A stretch of DNA of 64,000 nt, taken from positions 744,001 to 808,000 of the forward strand of contig CAVQER010000007.1 of NCBI GenBank assembly GCA_963711595.1, read 5' to 3'. The stretch comes from JAUSIF01 sp963711595. Its GTDB lineage: Bacteria > Pseudomonadota > Alphaproteobacteria > Rhizobiales > Xanthobacteraceae. Within the stretch, counting starts at the first letter, position 1, and the number at the start of each line of letters is the position of its first letter. The position numbers were made by a program, and so were the translations under genes. Shown here one piece after another: positions 29,138 to 37,667 of the stretch. The notes below the pieces were generated by a model that was not told where the DNA came from, did not search any database, and was given only the letters and a program-made list of their open reading frames with translations.

Positions 29138-30629
29138 ATGGACGCGCTGAGCTCCCTCGCCAACGGCTTCGCCGTGGCACTCACGCCGATCAACCTGATG
29201 TGGTCGCTCGTGGGCGTGACCATGGGCACGTTGATCGGAATTCTTCCCGGCGTCGGCCCGGCGCTCACCATCGCGCTGCTGCTGCCGATCACCTACAAGC
29301 TCGATCCGGTCGCCTCGTTCGTCATTTTTGGCGGCATCTACTACGGCGCGATGTACGGATCATCGACGACGTCAATCCTGATCAAGACGCCGGGCGAGAC
29401 CGGTTCGCTCATCACCACAATCGACGGCCATCAGATGGCGCTGAAGGGGCGGGCACCCGCGGCGCTTGCGACCGCGGCGATCGGTTCGTTCGTGGCGGGA
29501 ATGATCGGGACCACGCTCATGGCGCTGCTTGCGCCGGAAGTGGTGAAAATCGCGCTCCGCTTCGGTCCGGCCGACTATTTTGCGCTGATGTGCGTTGCGT
29601 TTGTTTCCGTGTCCGCGCTGCTCGGCTCGACGATTCTGCGCGGCCTTCTGGCGCTGCTTGATCGGGATCGGCGTAGGCCTCATCGGGATCGATCAGCAGT
29701 CGGGCGCGGCGCGCTTCACCTTCGGCAACATCGATTTGCTCGACGGCATCAACATTGTCGTCGTTGTCGTCGGGCTGTTTGCCGTCGGCGAGGCGCTCTA
29801 TCTCGCATCTCGCACGGACCTGCGGAGCGAGTCGTCGGTGGCTCTCAAAGGCCCCGCCCGGATGTCGAAGGAGGATTGGGCGCGTTCGTGGAAACCATGG
29901 CTGCGCGGCTCCGCGATCGGTTTTCCGCTCGGCGCACTTCCCGCAGGCGGAACGGAGCTGCCGACGTTCATTTCCTACCAGGTGGAAAAGCGGCTTTCGA
30001 AACGGCCCGAGGAGTTCGGCCACGGCGCGATCGAAGGGGTGGCCGGGCCGGAAGCGGCCAACAATTCGGCGGTCGCAGGCGTGCTCGTGCCACTGCTGAC
30101 GCTCGGCATTCCAACGTCATCCACGGCGGCGATCATGCTCGCTGCGTTCCAGCAGTACGGAATTCAGCCCGGACCATTGCTGTTCAGCTCGAACGCGAAC
30201 CTCGTCTGGGGATTGATCGCGAGCCTGTTCATCGGCAACGCGATGCTGCTTGTGTTGAATCTTCCGCTTGCCGGATTGTGGGCGCGATTTCTGTTCATTC
30301 CCCGCCAATGGCTTTACGCGGGCATTCTCGTGTTCGCTGTGCTCGGCGTGTACGGCGTCAGTCGATCCGGATTCGCAATCGCTGTGCTCGGCGTATTCGG
30401 GCTGCTCGGCTACGCGATGCGGCGGTTGGACTTTCCCCTGGCGCCGGTAATCGTCGGCATGATCCTCGGGCCGATGGCGGAGGTTCAGTTCCGCCGCGCC
30501 ATTCAGATCACCCAGGGCGACCTTTCGATTTTCGTGACGCGGCCGATTTCGCTGACGCTGCTCATCATCGCCGCCGCCGTGCTGCTGTCGCCGTTGATCA
30601 AGGTGGCGCTACGAAACCTGCGCCGGTGA
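29138..30629 (+). pseudogene. tctA: Tripartite tricarboxylate transporter permease TctA, one-base insertion
   Basis: Large permease, 496 residues if one base is removed. The N-terminal frame carries the family signature GTLIGILPGVGP and YGAMYGSSTTSILIKTPGE (key parts GSSTTSIL and KTPGE), and ends after RGLLALL. The second frame resumes with IGIGVGLIGIDQ and carries the repeat signature GIPTSSTAAIMLAA. One extra base at about 29660 (CTGCTTGATCGGG) explains the shift. Without correction, an Arg-rich nonsense frame continues to 30649. It begins 18 bases after tctB and is the last gene of the transporter operon. Confidence 0.85.
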
Positions 30630-30682
30630 ACACGCGTCGCTGCTGCTGATGCGGCGGCGAGCGAGACGCGGGATTTGCATCG

Positions 30683-30701
30683 CGTGCCGCTCTGCGGCAC
30701 G
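30683..30701. promoter_or_regulatory. Perfect eight-pair dyad just before iclR
   Basis: CGTGCCGCTCTGCGGCACG has eight complementary bases around TCT and ends nine bases before the iclR ATG. There is no T-tract, so it is not a convincing terminator of the tct operon. The location suits an autoregulatory operator or a translation-affecting stem. Confidence 0.4.
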
Positions 30702-30709
30702 ATCTGTCC

Positions 30710-31552
30710 ATGCCGGGGTCTCTGCAAAACCGATCATTGGATCGTGGTTTGACGATCCTCGGCGCTCTGTCGGCCCGCGGCGCAAGCAGCCTGCAGGACC
30801 TTCACGCGCGCACGCAGCTTCCCAAATCGACGATCCGGCGAATTCTCGGCACGCTCATTCAGCGAAAGATCGTTCGCCGAAGTTTGAGCGACCAGCTCTA
30901 CCGTACGAACGTCTCGCTTCCGATTCAGAAAAAGCCCTCGACCGCGCCGAGCGATGGTTGGCTCGTCGATTGCGCCGTCCCGCACATGATCGAATTGACC
31001 CGAGCTGCGGGCTGGTCGTGCGACCTCCACGTTTTCGAAAGACGACGCAGCCGCGTGATCGAATCGACCAGACCCTTGAGCCCGTTCTTCCAATACGAAC
31101 GTCAGATCGATCTGGAGGTGCCCGTGTTCGCGTCCGCCGCGGGCCTGGCGGTGCTAGCGACCTGGACGGACCGAGATGTGCTCGCTCTCATCGAAGAGAT
31201 CGGTGACGACCCGGTCTGGGGACTGTGTCGGCTCGGAATGACCAGCCGCCACCTTCTGTCCAACCTCCGGCAGGTCAGATCCGTTGGATACGCCGTCCGC
31301 GCGGTCCAGTACCGCGGCGAGAGCGCGCTTGCCGACAAGTTAAATGCGATCGCGCAACCGGTCTCCCGCGGGCAAGCGGCCGCTGGTGCGCTCGTGCTCC
31401 TGTGGCCAAAAGGATTTCTTTCTCCAGATCAGTTTGCCGCCGCCCACTTGAATGGTCTCCGGCAGGCAACCGCAGCGATCACCGCCGATCTGACGCGTAT
31501 TGGGACCGCGTCCACAGAGGTGTCGGACTTGCGAGCCCGCTCTCGATCATGA
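30710..31552 (+). CDS. IclR-family transcriptional regulator
   Basis: Regulator of 280 residues. Residues about 5-60 form the N-terminal winged helix (SLDRGLTILGALS, QLPKSTIRRILGTLIQRKIVRR with key part PKSTIRRIL). The rest is the IclR effector domain, with PVFASAAGLAVLA in the region that normally reads PLHATAxGKAxLA. The usual His-Ala-Thr-Ala stretch is altered to FASAAG. It follows the tricarballylate transporter operon by 80 bases and is probably its regulator. Confidence 0.88.
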   Translation: MPGSLQNRSLDRGLTILGALSARGASSLQDLHARTQLPKSTIRRILGTLIQRKIVRRSLSDQLYRTNVSLPIQKKPSTAPSDGWLVDCAVPHMIELTRAAGWSCDLHVFERRRSRVIESTRPLSPFFQYERQIDLEVPVFASAAGLAVLATWTDRDVLALIEEIGDDPVWGLCRLGMTSRHLLSNLRQVRSVGYAVRAVQYRGESALADKLNAIAQPVSRGQAAAGALVLLWPKGFLSPDQFAAAHLNGLRQATAAITADLTRIGTASTEVSDLRARSRS

Positions 31553-31566
31553 TCTGAAGAAAAATT

Positions 31567-31643
<77 letters not shown>

Positions 31644-31721
31644 GCCGTGTCAGGCTCGGCCTGACGACCGGATATAGGAAGCCGGTGAAAAACCTGTCAA
31701 GACAAGACGGATCCTCACCCG

Positions 31722-31763
31722 CGACACAAAATCAAGCGGCCCAGGCGCGAACGCCCGGGCCGC
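31722..31763 (-). terminator. Intrinsic terminator after dctP
   Basis: Twelve-pair stem (one G-T pair) between GCGGCCCAGGCG (31736-31747) and CGCCCGGGCCGC (31752-31763) with a CGAA loop. On the minus strand it is followed by TTGATTTTGTGT. It begins 18 bases after the dctP stop and has the right orientation. Confidence 0.75.
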
Positions 31764-31781
31764 AATGGTGAACGCGTCGAC

Positions 31782-32804
31782 TCAGTAGGCCGCCCGGCGC
31801 CGGGCGAGGATGTCCTTCAGTTCCTTCATCAGAACCTGCGGGTCGTGACCGGCCTTGCGGACGTTATCCGCCCATTCGTTCTGCAGCGGCTCGGCGGCCT
31901 TGCGCCACTCGGCGAGTTGCTCCGGAGTGATTGTGTAAACCTCATGGCCCGCGGCCTTCATCTTGTCGCGGCCGCTCGCTTCCATGTCCGCCCACGGCGA
32001 GGCGATCCGCAGCGACCATTCGCTCGTGCAATGATCGTCCATGACTTTCTTCTGCGCGGCCGAGAGCGAGTTGTACCAGTTCTTGTTGAGCACCCAGGTC
32101 TGCTCCGTCACGTAGAACGCGGAGTCGATGTGATACTTCACGACCTTGTCGATGCCGAACAGGATGATCGAGCCCCAGGGGAATGTGATCGCATCCGCTG
32201 TGCCCTTCTCGAGCACGTCACGTGCCTCCGGCGCGGACGCCTGGATGTTCGTGCCGCCAAGCAAGCTGACGAAGCGGGCGATCGTGGCGTTGGCGGGCCG
32301 GATCTTCATTCCCTTGATGTCGCCCGGCACGACGACCTTCTTTTTTGACGAGTGAATCGTCGCGGGATCATGCATGAAGGTCAGGCAGTAGCGGACGTCC
32401 GCCATCTCCTTGTCGGCGTATTTCCGGTACCACTCGTCGGCCGCGGCGCTGCCTTCCTTGGAGTTGGCGAAAATGAACGGCAACTCCACGGCGCCCATGA
32501 CCGGGAAGCGGCCGGGCTCATACCCGGGATTGACGTGGGCGACGTCGGCGATGCCGTCGCGCGCCATGTTGTAGTGGTCGAACGCCTTGCCGAGCTGCTG
32601 TGCCGGGAAGATCGATCCGGTGATGGTGCCGTTCGACGCCTTGTTGATGGAAGCAACCCACGCCTCAGCGGACACGTGCATGGGGTGCGTCGCCGGAACC
32701 CAATGCGCGAACCGGAACTGAACCGGCTTGTCCTGCGCAACGGCGGCGACCGTCATCGACGCGCCGACCAACGCGGTAGCAATACCTAGAGCTAAACGAT
32801 TCAC
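31782..32804 (-). CDS. dctP: Orphan TRAP transporter substrate-binding protein DctP
   Basis: Periplasmic carboxylate-binding protein of the DctP family, 340 residues, signal peptide ending at VAAVAQ (about residue 24). PFIFANSKEGSAAADEWY and KIRPANATIARFVSLLGG (key parts GMKIRPAN and LLGGTN) fit the family, including the conserved Arg that binds the carboxylate. The start is GTG at 32804 with GGGAGGGA upstream. No DctQ or DctM membrane genes are adjacent, so it must work with a permease encoded elsewhere. Its own terminator follows. Confidence 0.9.
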   Translation of the reverse strand: MNRLALGIATALVGASMTVAAVAQDKPVQFRFAHWVPATHPMHVSAEAWVASINKASNGTITGSIFPAQQLGKAFDHYNMARDGIADVAHVNPGYEPGRFPVMGAVELPFIFANSKEGSAAADEWYRKYADKEMADVRYCLTFMHDPATIHSSKKKVVVPGDIKGMKIRPANATIARFVSLLGGTNIQASAPEARDVLEKGTADAITFPWGSIILFGIDKVVKYHIDSAFYVTEQTWVLNKNWYNSLSAAQKKVMDDHCTSEWSLRIASPWADMEASGRDKMKAAGHEVYTITPEQLAEWRKAAEPLQNEWADNVRKAGHDPQVLMKELKDILARRRAAY

Positions 32805-32888
32805 TGCGTCCCTCCCGTGTGCCTATCGGCAATCTGTTTTTGCAAGGCGGGACCTTACGCGGGAACGTAGTTCGCGTCCACGCGCCGC

Positions 32889-33542
32889 TCAGGCGGCACG
32901 TTTGAGCCGCTCGAAGCGAATTAGGGAGAAGTGACCGAGCGGCGGCATCGGCACCCGCTCCACGAGCCGAACCTTACCGTGGCGCTGAGACCAGTTGGCG
33001 AGTCGAGCCCAGGGGAATTCCGGCCGCCAGCCCAGGCGGCGCGCCATCGGAGCAAAGGCAAGCTCGAACGCGCGGCGAGGGCCCGCTTCGGCACCGATGT
33101 GGTTGACCAGGATGATCTCGCCGCCGGGGCGAACCACGCGCACAAACTCGTCGAGTGCCGTCTCCGGATCAGGAACAGCGGTGATGACGTACTGCGCGAC
33201 GACGACATCGAACAATGCGTCGGGAAACGCCAGGCGTTGTGCGTCCATGACTGCGATTCCGTCGACCTGGGCTAGCGACAAAGTGCGGACGCGCTCGATC
33301 GCCTTTCGCAGCATGGCCTCCGAATAATCGACGCCGACGATGCGGTTCGACGTCTTGTAGTCAGGCAGCGCGATGCCCGTGCCGACGCCGACGTCGAGGA
33401 TGCGTCCGCCGATGCGCTCGGCGGCATTAATCGACGCCCTGCGTCCGCGCTCGAACACCTTGCCGAATACGAGATCGTAGACCGGCGTCCAACGCGCATA
33501 GGCCTTGTTGAGAGTCGCTTGATCGATTTCCGGTTGCGGCAC
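32889..33542 (-). CDS. pmtA: Phosphatidylethanolamine N-methyltransferase PmtA
   Basis: SAM-dependent class I methyltransferase, 217 residues, resembling Sinorhizobium/Rhodobacter PmtA, which methylates phosphatidylethanolamine towards phosphatidylcholine at the inner membrane. Motif I is ILDVGVGTGIALPDY; the motif II region is VVVAQYVITAVPDPE, and the C-terminal signature PPLGHFSLIRFERL is characteristic of this branch. It begins eight bases after the mnmA stop, so the two are co-transcribed. Confidence 0.88.
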   Translation of the reverse strand: MPQPEIDQATLNKAYARWTPVYDLVFGKVFERGRRASINAAERIGGRILDVGVGTGIALPDYKTSNRIVGVDYSEAMLRKAIERVRTLSLAQVDGIAVMDAQRLAFPDALFDVVVAQYVITAVPDPETALDEFVRVVRPGGEIILVNHIGAEAGPRRAFELAFAPMARRLGWRPEFPWARLANWSQRHGKVRLVERVPMPPLGHFSLIRFERLKRAA

Positions 33543-33550
33543 GCCGTGCC

Positions 33551-34732
33551 TCAGCCGCTCGCGGTGGCCAGCCGCGCGGATTGCGAGCGCGCATGCGTGT
33601 CTGACCTGACGGCGCCACGGATCACGCCGCCGCCAAGAACGCGCGCCCGATCGTCGGCCAATTCGTAGATCACGCAGGCCTGACCGGGCGCAACACCTTC
33701 TTCGCCGTCGTGCAATTCGACTTCGGCGCCTGTAGTCGTCGCAAACAAAGTCGCAGGGCGTGGAGCGCGCGTGGAGCGCACACGGACAAACACGGGCAGG
33801 CCGTCGCGTTCCGCGTCGAGCGAACGATCCCCCAGCCAGTTCATATCGGCGACTCGGATCCGGTGCACCGCGAGTGCCGAGCGCTGCCCGACGATTACTT
33901 GCCGCCGCGCAGCGTCGAGACGAACGACGAACAGCGGCTCGCCCGTGGCGACGCCGAGGCCGCGGCGCTGACCCACCGTATAGTGCACGATTCCTTCGTG
34001 GCGGCCGAGAATGCTGCCGTCGACGTGCACAATCTCGCCCGGCTCCACCGCATCGGGCCGCAGCTTCGCGATCACGTCCGTGTACCGCCCGTTCGGCACG
34101 AAGCAGATGTCCTGGCTGTCGTGCTTGTCGGCGACCGGCAGATCGAATTCGCGCGCGAGTCCGCGCACCTCAGTCTTGGTCATGCTGCCGAGCGGGAAAC
34201 GGAGAAACGCGAGTTCCTCCCGCGTCGTTCCGTAAAGAAAATAGCTCTGGTCGCGCTCCGCCTCCCGGGCGCGGAAGAGTGCGCGCTCGCCCGTCGCGAG
34301 CTTGCGGCTCTCGACGTAGTGGCCGGTTGCGAGCGCTTGTGCGCCGAGATCGCGAGCCGTCTGCAGAAGATCGGCGAACTTGATGCTCTGGTTGCAGGCG
34401 ACGCACGGGACCGGGGTTTCGCCGGCAATATAGCTCTCGACGAATGGATCGATCACAGCTGCGCGGAAGCGCTGCTCGTAATCGAGAACGTAGTGGGCGA
34501 TGCCGAGCTTTGCCGCGACGGCGCGCGCATCGTGGATGTCGCGGCCGGCACAGCAGGCGCCCTTTCGGTTCGTGGCTTCGCCGTGGTCGTAAAGCTGCAG
34601 TGTGACGCCGACGACTTCGTAGCCAGCGCGCTTCAAAAGTGCGGCAACGACGGACAAATCCACGCCGCCCGACATGGCGACAACGATACGTGTCGCCTCG
34701 GGGCGTCCCTCGAGTTGCAAGTCGAGCGTCAT
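33551..34732 (-). CDS. mnmA: tRNA 2-thiouridine(34) synthase MnmA with altered PP-loop
   Basis: Thiouridylase that activates U34 of tRNA Lys, Glu and Gln with ATP and inserts sulfur. It has 393 residues from the ATG at 34732, with AGGA upstream; a longer frame exists but lacks family similarity. The catalytic Cys positions are present in PCVACNQ and DICFVP. The PP-loop, normally SGGVDSS, reads SGGVDLS: the first Ser after Asp is Leu (codon TTG at 34657-34655, expected TCG). This serine is highly conserved for pyrophosphate binding. A C-terminal extension of about 15 residues is unremarkable. It is either an impaired enzyme or a base-call error at 34656. Confidence 0.93.
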   Translation of the reverse strand: MTLDLQLEGRPEATRIVVAMSGGVDLSVVAALLKRAGYEVVGVTLQLYDHGEATNRKGACCAGRDIHDARAVAAKLGIAHYVLDYEQRFRAAVIDPFVESYIAGETPVPCVACNQSIKFADLLQTARDLGAQALATGHYVESRKLATGERALFRAREAERDQSYFLYGTTREELAFLRFPLGSMTKTEVRGLAREFDLPVADKHDSQDICFVPNGRYTDVIAKLRPDAVEPGEIVHVDGSILGRHEGIVHYTVGQRRGLGVATGEPLFVVRLDAARRQVIVGQRSALAVHRIRVADMNWLGDRSLDAERDGLPVFVRVRSTRAPRPATLFATTTGAEVELHDGEEGVAPGQACVIYELADDRARVLGGGVIRGAVRSDTHARSQSARLATASG

Positions 34733-34902
34733 GGCATGTCCTGCGGGCGGCCTGGCCGCGTGCGCGGACCTTATATGGGCAGCGGCAAGGAGGCGCAAAG
34801 GCCGATCGGCAAACCTTGCCGACCGAGCCGAAGCTGCCGCACCGCGGATCGATTGCAGTTCCGGAAGTTCCCACAAAATGCGGGTTTCTCCGGTCGTCCG
34901 GC

Positions 34903-34918
34903 TGGCCCGGCGTTTGCT
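34903..34918 (+). promoter_or_regulatory. Sigma-54 promoter upstream of fliK
   Basis: TGGCCCGGCGTTTGCT matches the sigma-54 consensus TGGCACGNNNNTTGCT at all fixed positions but one. The GG (34904-34905) and GC (34916-34917) are separated by exactly ten bases. Transcription would start about 30 bases before the fliK GTG. In Caulobacter fliK belongs to a sigma-54-dependent flagellar class, which fits. The FlbD-type activator site was not located. Confidence 0.65.
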
Positions 34919-34958
34919 CTCTCTACGCCGGATCATCTTGTCACGTGAGGAAGCACTC

Positions 34959-36500
34959 GTGCCCAGCGTCAACGTCTTGCAGCCGATCGAGCCCCGATTG
35001 CCACCACCTCCTGCCGCGCCGAGCCGGGGCGGCGAACCGTTCGCCGAACTGCTCGACAGCGCGGTGACCGCGCATCACGAGCCGAGCCAACCGGACGCCC
35101 GGCCCAGGCCGTCGGACGCTTCGGCACCAACATCCCGCTCAAAGGCGCGGACGGACTCGCTCGCGCGCGGAGAGACACCCGAGCAGCCGCAATTGAGCAG
35201 GACGGAGCCGAAGGCTGACGCGGCAGAGGAACCGGCCGAAAAAATGCTCGAGCCGACCGGCGAAGGCGAGGCGCCTATGGAGCAAGCTGCCGCCGAGCCT
35301 GCGACCGAAGTCGACGGAGAGATCAAGGAGAGCGAAGCGCCGGAAAGCGCGGAGTCGATTTCGACTCTGGCAGCAGACGACGCCTCGGGAGACGACGCCT
35401 TAGGCGACGACACCTTAGACGCCGCCGCCGACGCGACGATGGTCGCTGACGTCGAAGCGCCGACTGCTAAGCCGCAACTCGCGACAGTCACGGTGATCAT
35501 CAAGACGGACGCAGCTACCACTCCAAATTTGGAAGTCAAAGCGGAAGCATTCGCCGCTCCCACCGTCGGAGCTGATCCGGAGATCGCGGTTGCAGGCGAC
35601 TCAACGATCAAGACGGAGCCGGCGCCACAACCCTCCGGCGCTGACCCGAAACAGACTTTTACCCCGATTGCGCCCGTTTCTGCGGCGCCGACGGACGACG
35701 CGCAGATCGCGAACGCATTGCCCGTGCTTCCGGGCAACGCGACGAACGCCAAGCCGGCTCCCGATCAAGCAACGCTTCCACAAGCAAGCACCGCGTCAGC
35801 AGCTCCCCCGCCGCTCGCCGACACCGGCGCGAAGCCCGCTACCCCAGACTTCCAGGTTTCGCAACAACCAAACCCGCTGCAAGTCGCGGACGCGAAGTTG
35901 ACCAATGCCGCACCACCGCCAACCGTTGACAACCCAGCACCGCCACCACCAGCACCGGACGCCGCGAAGATCCATGCGAACGCACCCGCTCCGATGCCTG
36001 AGCCAGTGCGCGCGCTTGCGTCGAGCCTGAATTCCGCGAGCCTCCACGCCTCGAACGTGAATGAGCCCAATCCGGTGCCGCTCAAGGGGGTCGCACTCGC
36101 CGTGGAAATCGTAAGCCGCATGCGAGATGGCATGCGGCGCTTCGATATCCGTCTCGATCCGCCCGAGCTCGGGCGCATCGATGTTCGCCTCGAGGTGGAC
36201 CGGCATGGCCAGACCACCACGAAACTGACAGTGGACCGGCCGGAAACGCTCGATCTCCTTCAGCGTGAAGCGCGCGGGCTCGAGCGGGCGCTGCAGCAGG
36301 CCGGACTGAAGACTGATCAGGGCGGGCTGGAATTTTCTTTGCGTCAACATGCGCCTGACGGTTTGGCCCATGACCAATCCGGCCGTTCGCAACGGCAGCC
36401 CGAGCTGGTTGCAGGTGAGGACAGCGAAATAATCGAGGCCGCCGCCGAAAGCTATCGGGCGACGGCAAGTGCGCGTGGCGGAGTGGACATCAAGATTTAG
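34959..36500 (+). CDS. fliK: Flagellar hook-length control protein FliK
   Basis: Molecular ruler that switches flagellar export from hook to filament subunits. It has 513 residues from the GTG at 34959 (GAGGA eight bases upstream). Residues about 1-370 are low-complexity, rich in Ala, Pro, Glu and Asp, typical of the FliK ruler. Residues about 395-475 form the Flg_hook domain with LDPPELGRIDVRLEVD and LERALQQAGL. A longer in-frame extension upstream overlaps mnmA on the other strand and is not supported. flgD follows nine bases later. Confidence 0.9.
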   Translation: MPSVNVLQPIEPRLPPPPAAPSRGGEPFAELLDSAVTAHHEPSQPDARPRPSDASAPTSRSKARTDSLARGETPEQPQLSRTEPKADAAEEPAEKMLEPTGEGEAPMEQAAAEPATEVDGEIKESEAPESAESISTLAADDASGDDALGDDTLDAAADATMVADVEAPTAKPQLATVTVIIKTDAATTPNLEVKAEAFAAPTVGADPEIAVAGDSTIKTEPAPQPSGADPKQTFTPIAPVSAAPTDDAQIANALPVLPGNATNAKPAPDQATLPQASTASAAPPPLADTGAKPATPDFQVSQQPNPLQVADAKLTNAAPPPTVDNPAPPPPAPDAAKIHANAPAPMPEPVRALASSLNSASLHASNVNEPNPVPLKGVALAVEIVSRMRDGMRRFDIRLDPPELGRIDVRLEVDRHGQTTTKLTVDRPETLDLLQREARGLERALQQAGLKTDQGGLEFSLRQHAPDGLAHDQSGRSQRQPELVAGEDSEIIEAAAESYRATASARGGVDIKI

Positions 36501-36509
36501 GAGCGCGCC

Positions 36510-37232
36510 ATGGCGATTGACGGGGTAGGTGGAGTTAACAGCAGCACTGGCACCAATGCGGTGAGCCGTCAGACGCTCGCCAGCAATTTCGAGACGTTTC
36601 TCACGCTGCTCACAACGCAACTGCAGCACCAGAATCCACTCGAGCCGCTCGACACCAACCAATTCACGCAGCAGCTCGTTTCGTTCGCGGGTGTCGAACA
36701 ACAGTTGCGCACAAACGACAATCTCGAATCGCTCGTCAAGCTTTCCAAGATCGCCCACAACGCGACTGCGCTCAGCTTCGTCGGCCTGAACGTGACGGCG
36801 GAAGGCGCGACGACCGAACTGCGTGACGGACTTGCGGTCTGGTACCTGTCATCGCCGAAACCCGTACAGGCGCAGATTTCAATTCAGGACGCGAACGGCA
36901 GCACAGTGTTCACCGAGACGAAGACGCTCGACGCGGCGATCCAGCCCTACCAGTGGAACGGACGCACCTCCACCGGTTCGATCGCGCCGGCCGGCGCCTA
37001 CAAGATCGTCGTCTCGGCAAAGGACGCCAACGGTCAGACGGTGGCGATCGACACCAACTTCAGCGGCATCGTCGATCAAGTCGACGTGTCCGGCGAGGAG
37101 CCACTGCTGTTGATTGGCGCGACGTTGATCACACTCGATCAAGTCCGCTCGGTGCAGCGGCCGACCGCACCGGCGCCGGGGAATTCCGGCGACCCAGACA
37201 ATTCGCCAAATCCTGATAGTACGGGGAGCTGA
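36510..37232 (+). CDS. flgD: Flagellar hook assembly protein FlgD
   Basis: Hook-capping scaffold, 240 residues. The N-terminal FlgD motif FLTLLTTQLQHQNPLEPLDTNQF (key parts LLTTQLQHQNP and LEPLD) and VSFAGVEQQL are clear. The central part is the tudor-like/FlgD-Ig fold, and the Pro/Asp-rich C-terminal tail of about 25 residues is variable in the family. It is downstream of fliK in the same operon under the sigma-54 promoter. Confidence 0.93.
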   Translation: MAIDGVGGVNSSTGTNAVSRQTLASNFETFLTLLTTQLQHQNPLEPLDTNQFTQQLVSFAGVEQQLRTNDNLESLVKLSKIAHNATALSFVGLNVTAEGATTELRDGLAVWYLSSPKPVQAQISIQDANGSTVFTETKTLDAAIQPYQWNGRTSTGSIAPAGAYKIVVSAKDANGQTVAIDTNFSGIVDQVDVSGEEPLLLIGATLITLDQVRSVQRPTAPAPGNSGDPDNSPNPDSTGS

Positions 37233-37269
37233 TGGAATCTGGATTTGCGTGCCGAGTCGGCGTCACGCG

Positions 37270-37316
37270 TTAACCAATGGTTTTGTTTTGTCGCAATGAT
37301 TTGGCAAGACATACTT
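37270..37316 (+). promoter_or_regulatory. Candidate sciP promoter with CtrA-like half site
   Basis: TTAACCAATGGTTTT (37270-37284) resembles the CtrA box TTAA-N7-TTAA, with the second half changed to TTTT. Downstream, TTGTCG (37288-37293) and ATACTT (37311-37316) have a 17-base spacer and could be a sigma-70 promoter about 60 bases before sciP. Control of sciP by CtrA is known in Caulobacter. Both elements are imperfect. Confidence 0.4.
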
Positions 37317-37337
37317 AGGGAAATGTTCATGCCTCGA

Positions 37338-37371
37338 CACTAGGTTCCCACCGTTATTGGTGTGTCTAGTG
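37338..37371 (+). promoter_or_regulatory. Hairpin in the sciP leader
   Basis: CACTAG (37338-37343) pairs with CTAGTG (37366-37371), with an inner CACC/GGTG pair around GTTATT. The 3' arm ends nine bases before the ATG, where the ribosome site should be; no strong Shine-Dalgarno is visible. The fold could limit translation of sciP. Structure only; no known riboswitch class. Confidence 0.35.
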
Positions 37372-37380
37372 AGCGTACGC

Positions 37381-37656
37381 ATGACCGAGCCACAACGCCC
37401 GAAGGTCAAATACGTCATCGGGCCGGACGGTAGCCCCTTGACGATCGCCGATCTGCCCCCGCCGAACACCCGGCGTTGGGTGATCCGTCGCAAGGCCGAA
37501 GTCGTGGCCGCGGTACGCGGTGGCCTGCTTTCACTTGAAGAGGCGTGCCAGCGCTACACGCTGACCGTTGAAGAATTTCTCGCCTGGCAGCAGTCGATCG
37601 ACCGGCACGGACTCGCCGGACTTCGCACGACGCGCATTCAGCAGTATCGCCAGTAA
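37381..37656 (+). CDS. sciP: CtrA inhibitor SciP (DUF1153)
   Basis: Small DNA-binding cell-cycle factor that binds CtrA and blocks transcription of CtrA-dependent genes. It has 91 residues, the family length, from the ATG at 37381. It has KYVIGPDGSPLTIADLPPP, then RRWVIRRKAEVVAAVRGGLLS and EEACQRYTLTVEEFLAWQ, given by key parts GPDGSPLT, RRKAEVV and EEACQRY. The fold is helix-turn-helix. It is placed next to flagellar genes, as is usual in Hyphomicrobiales. Confidence 0.95.
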   Translation: MTEPQRPKVKYVIGPDGSPLTIADLPPPNTRRWVIRRKAEVVAAVRGGLLSLEEACQRYTLTVEEFLAWQQSIDRHGLAGLRTTRIQQYRQ

Positions 37657-37667
37657 GCGAGTTCGGG

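Noticed and set aside
29660..30649. The continuation of the tctA first frame as a real C-terminus
   Set aside because: After the shift it is Arg/His-rich and without hydrophobic segments, while the second frame carries conserved TctA sequence.
34674..34958. Longer N-terminus for fliK
   Set aside because: The extension overlaps mnmA on the other strand; the GTG at 34959 has a good ribosome site and follows a sigma-54 promoter.
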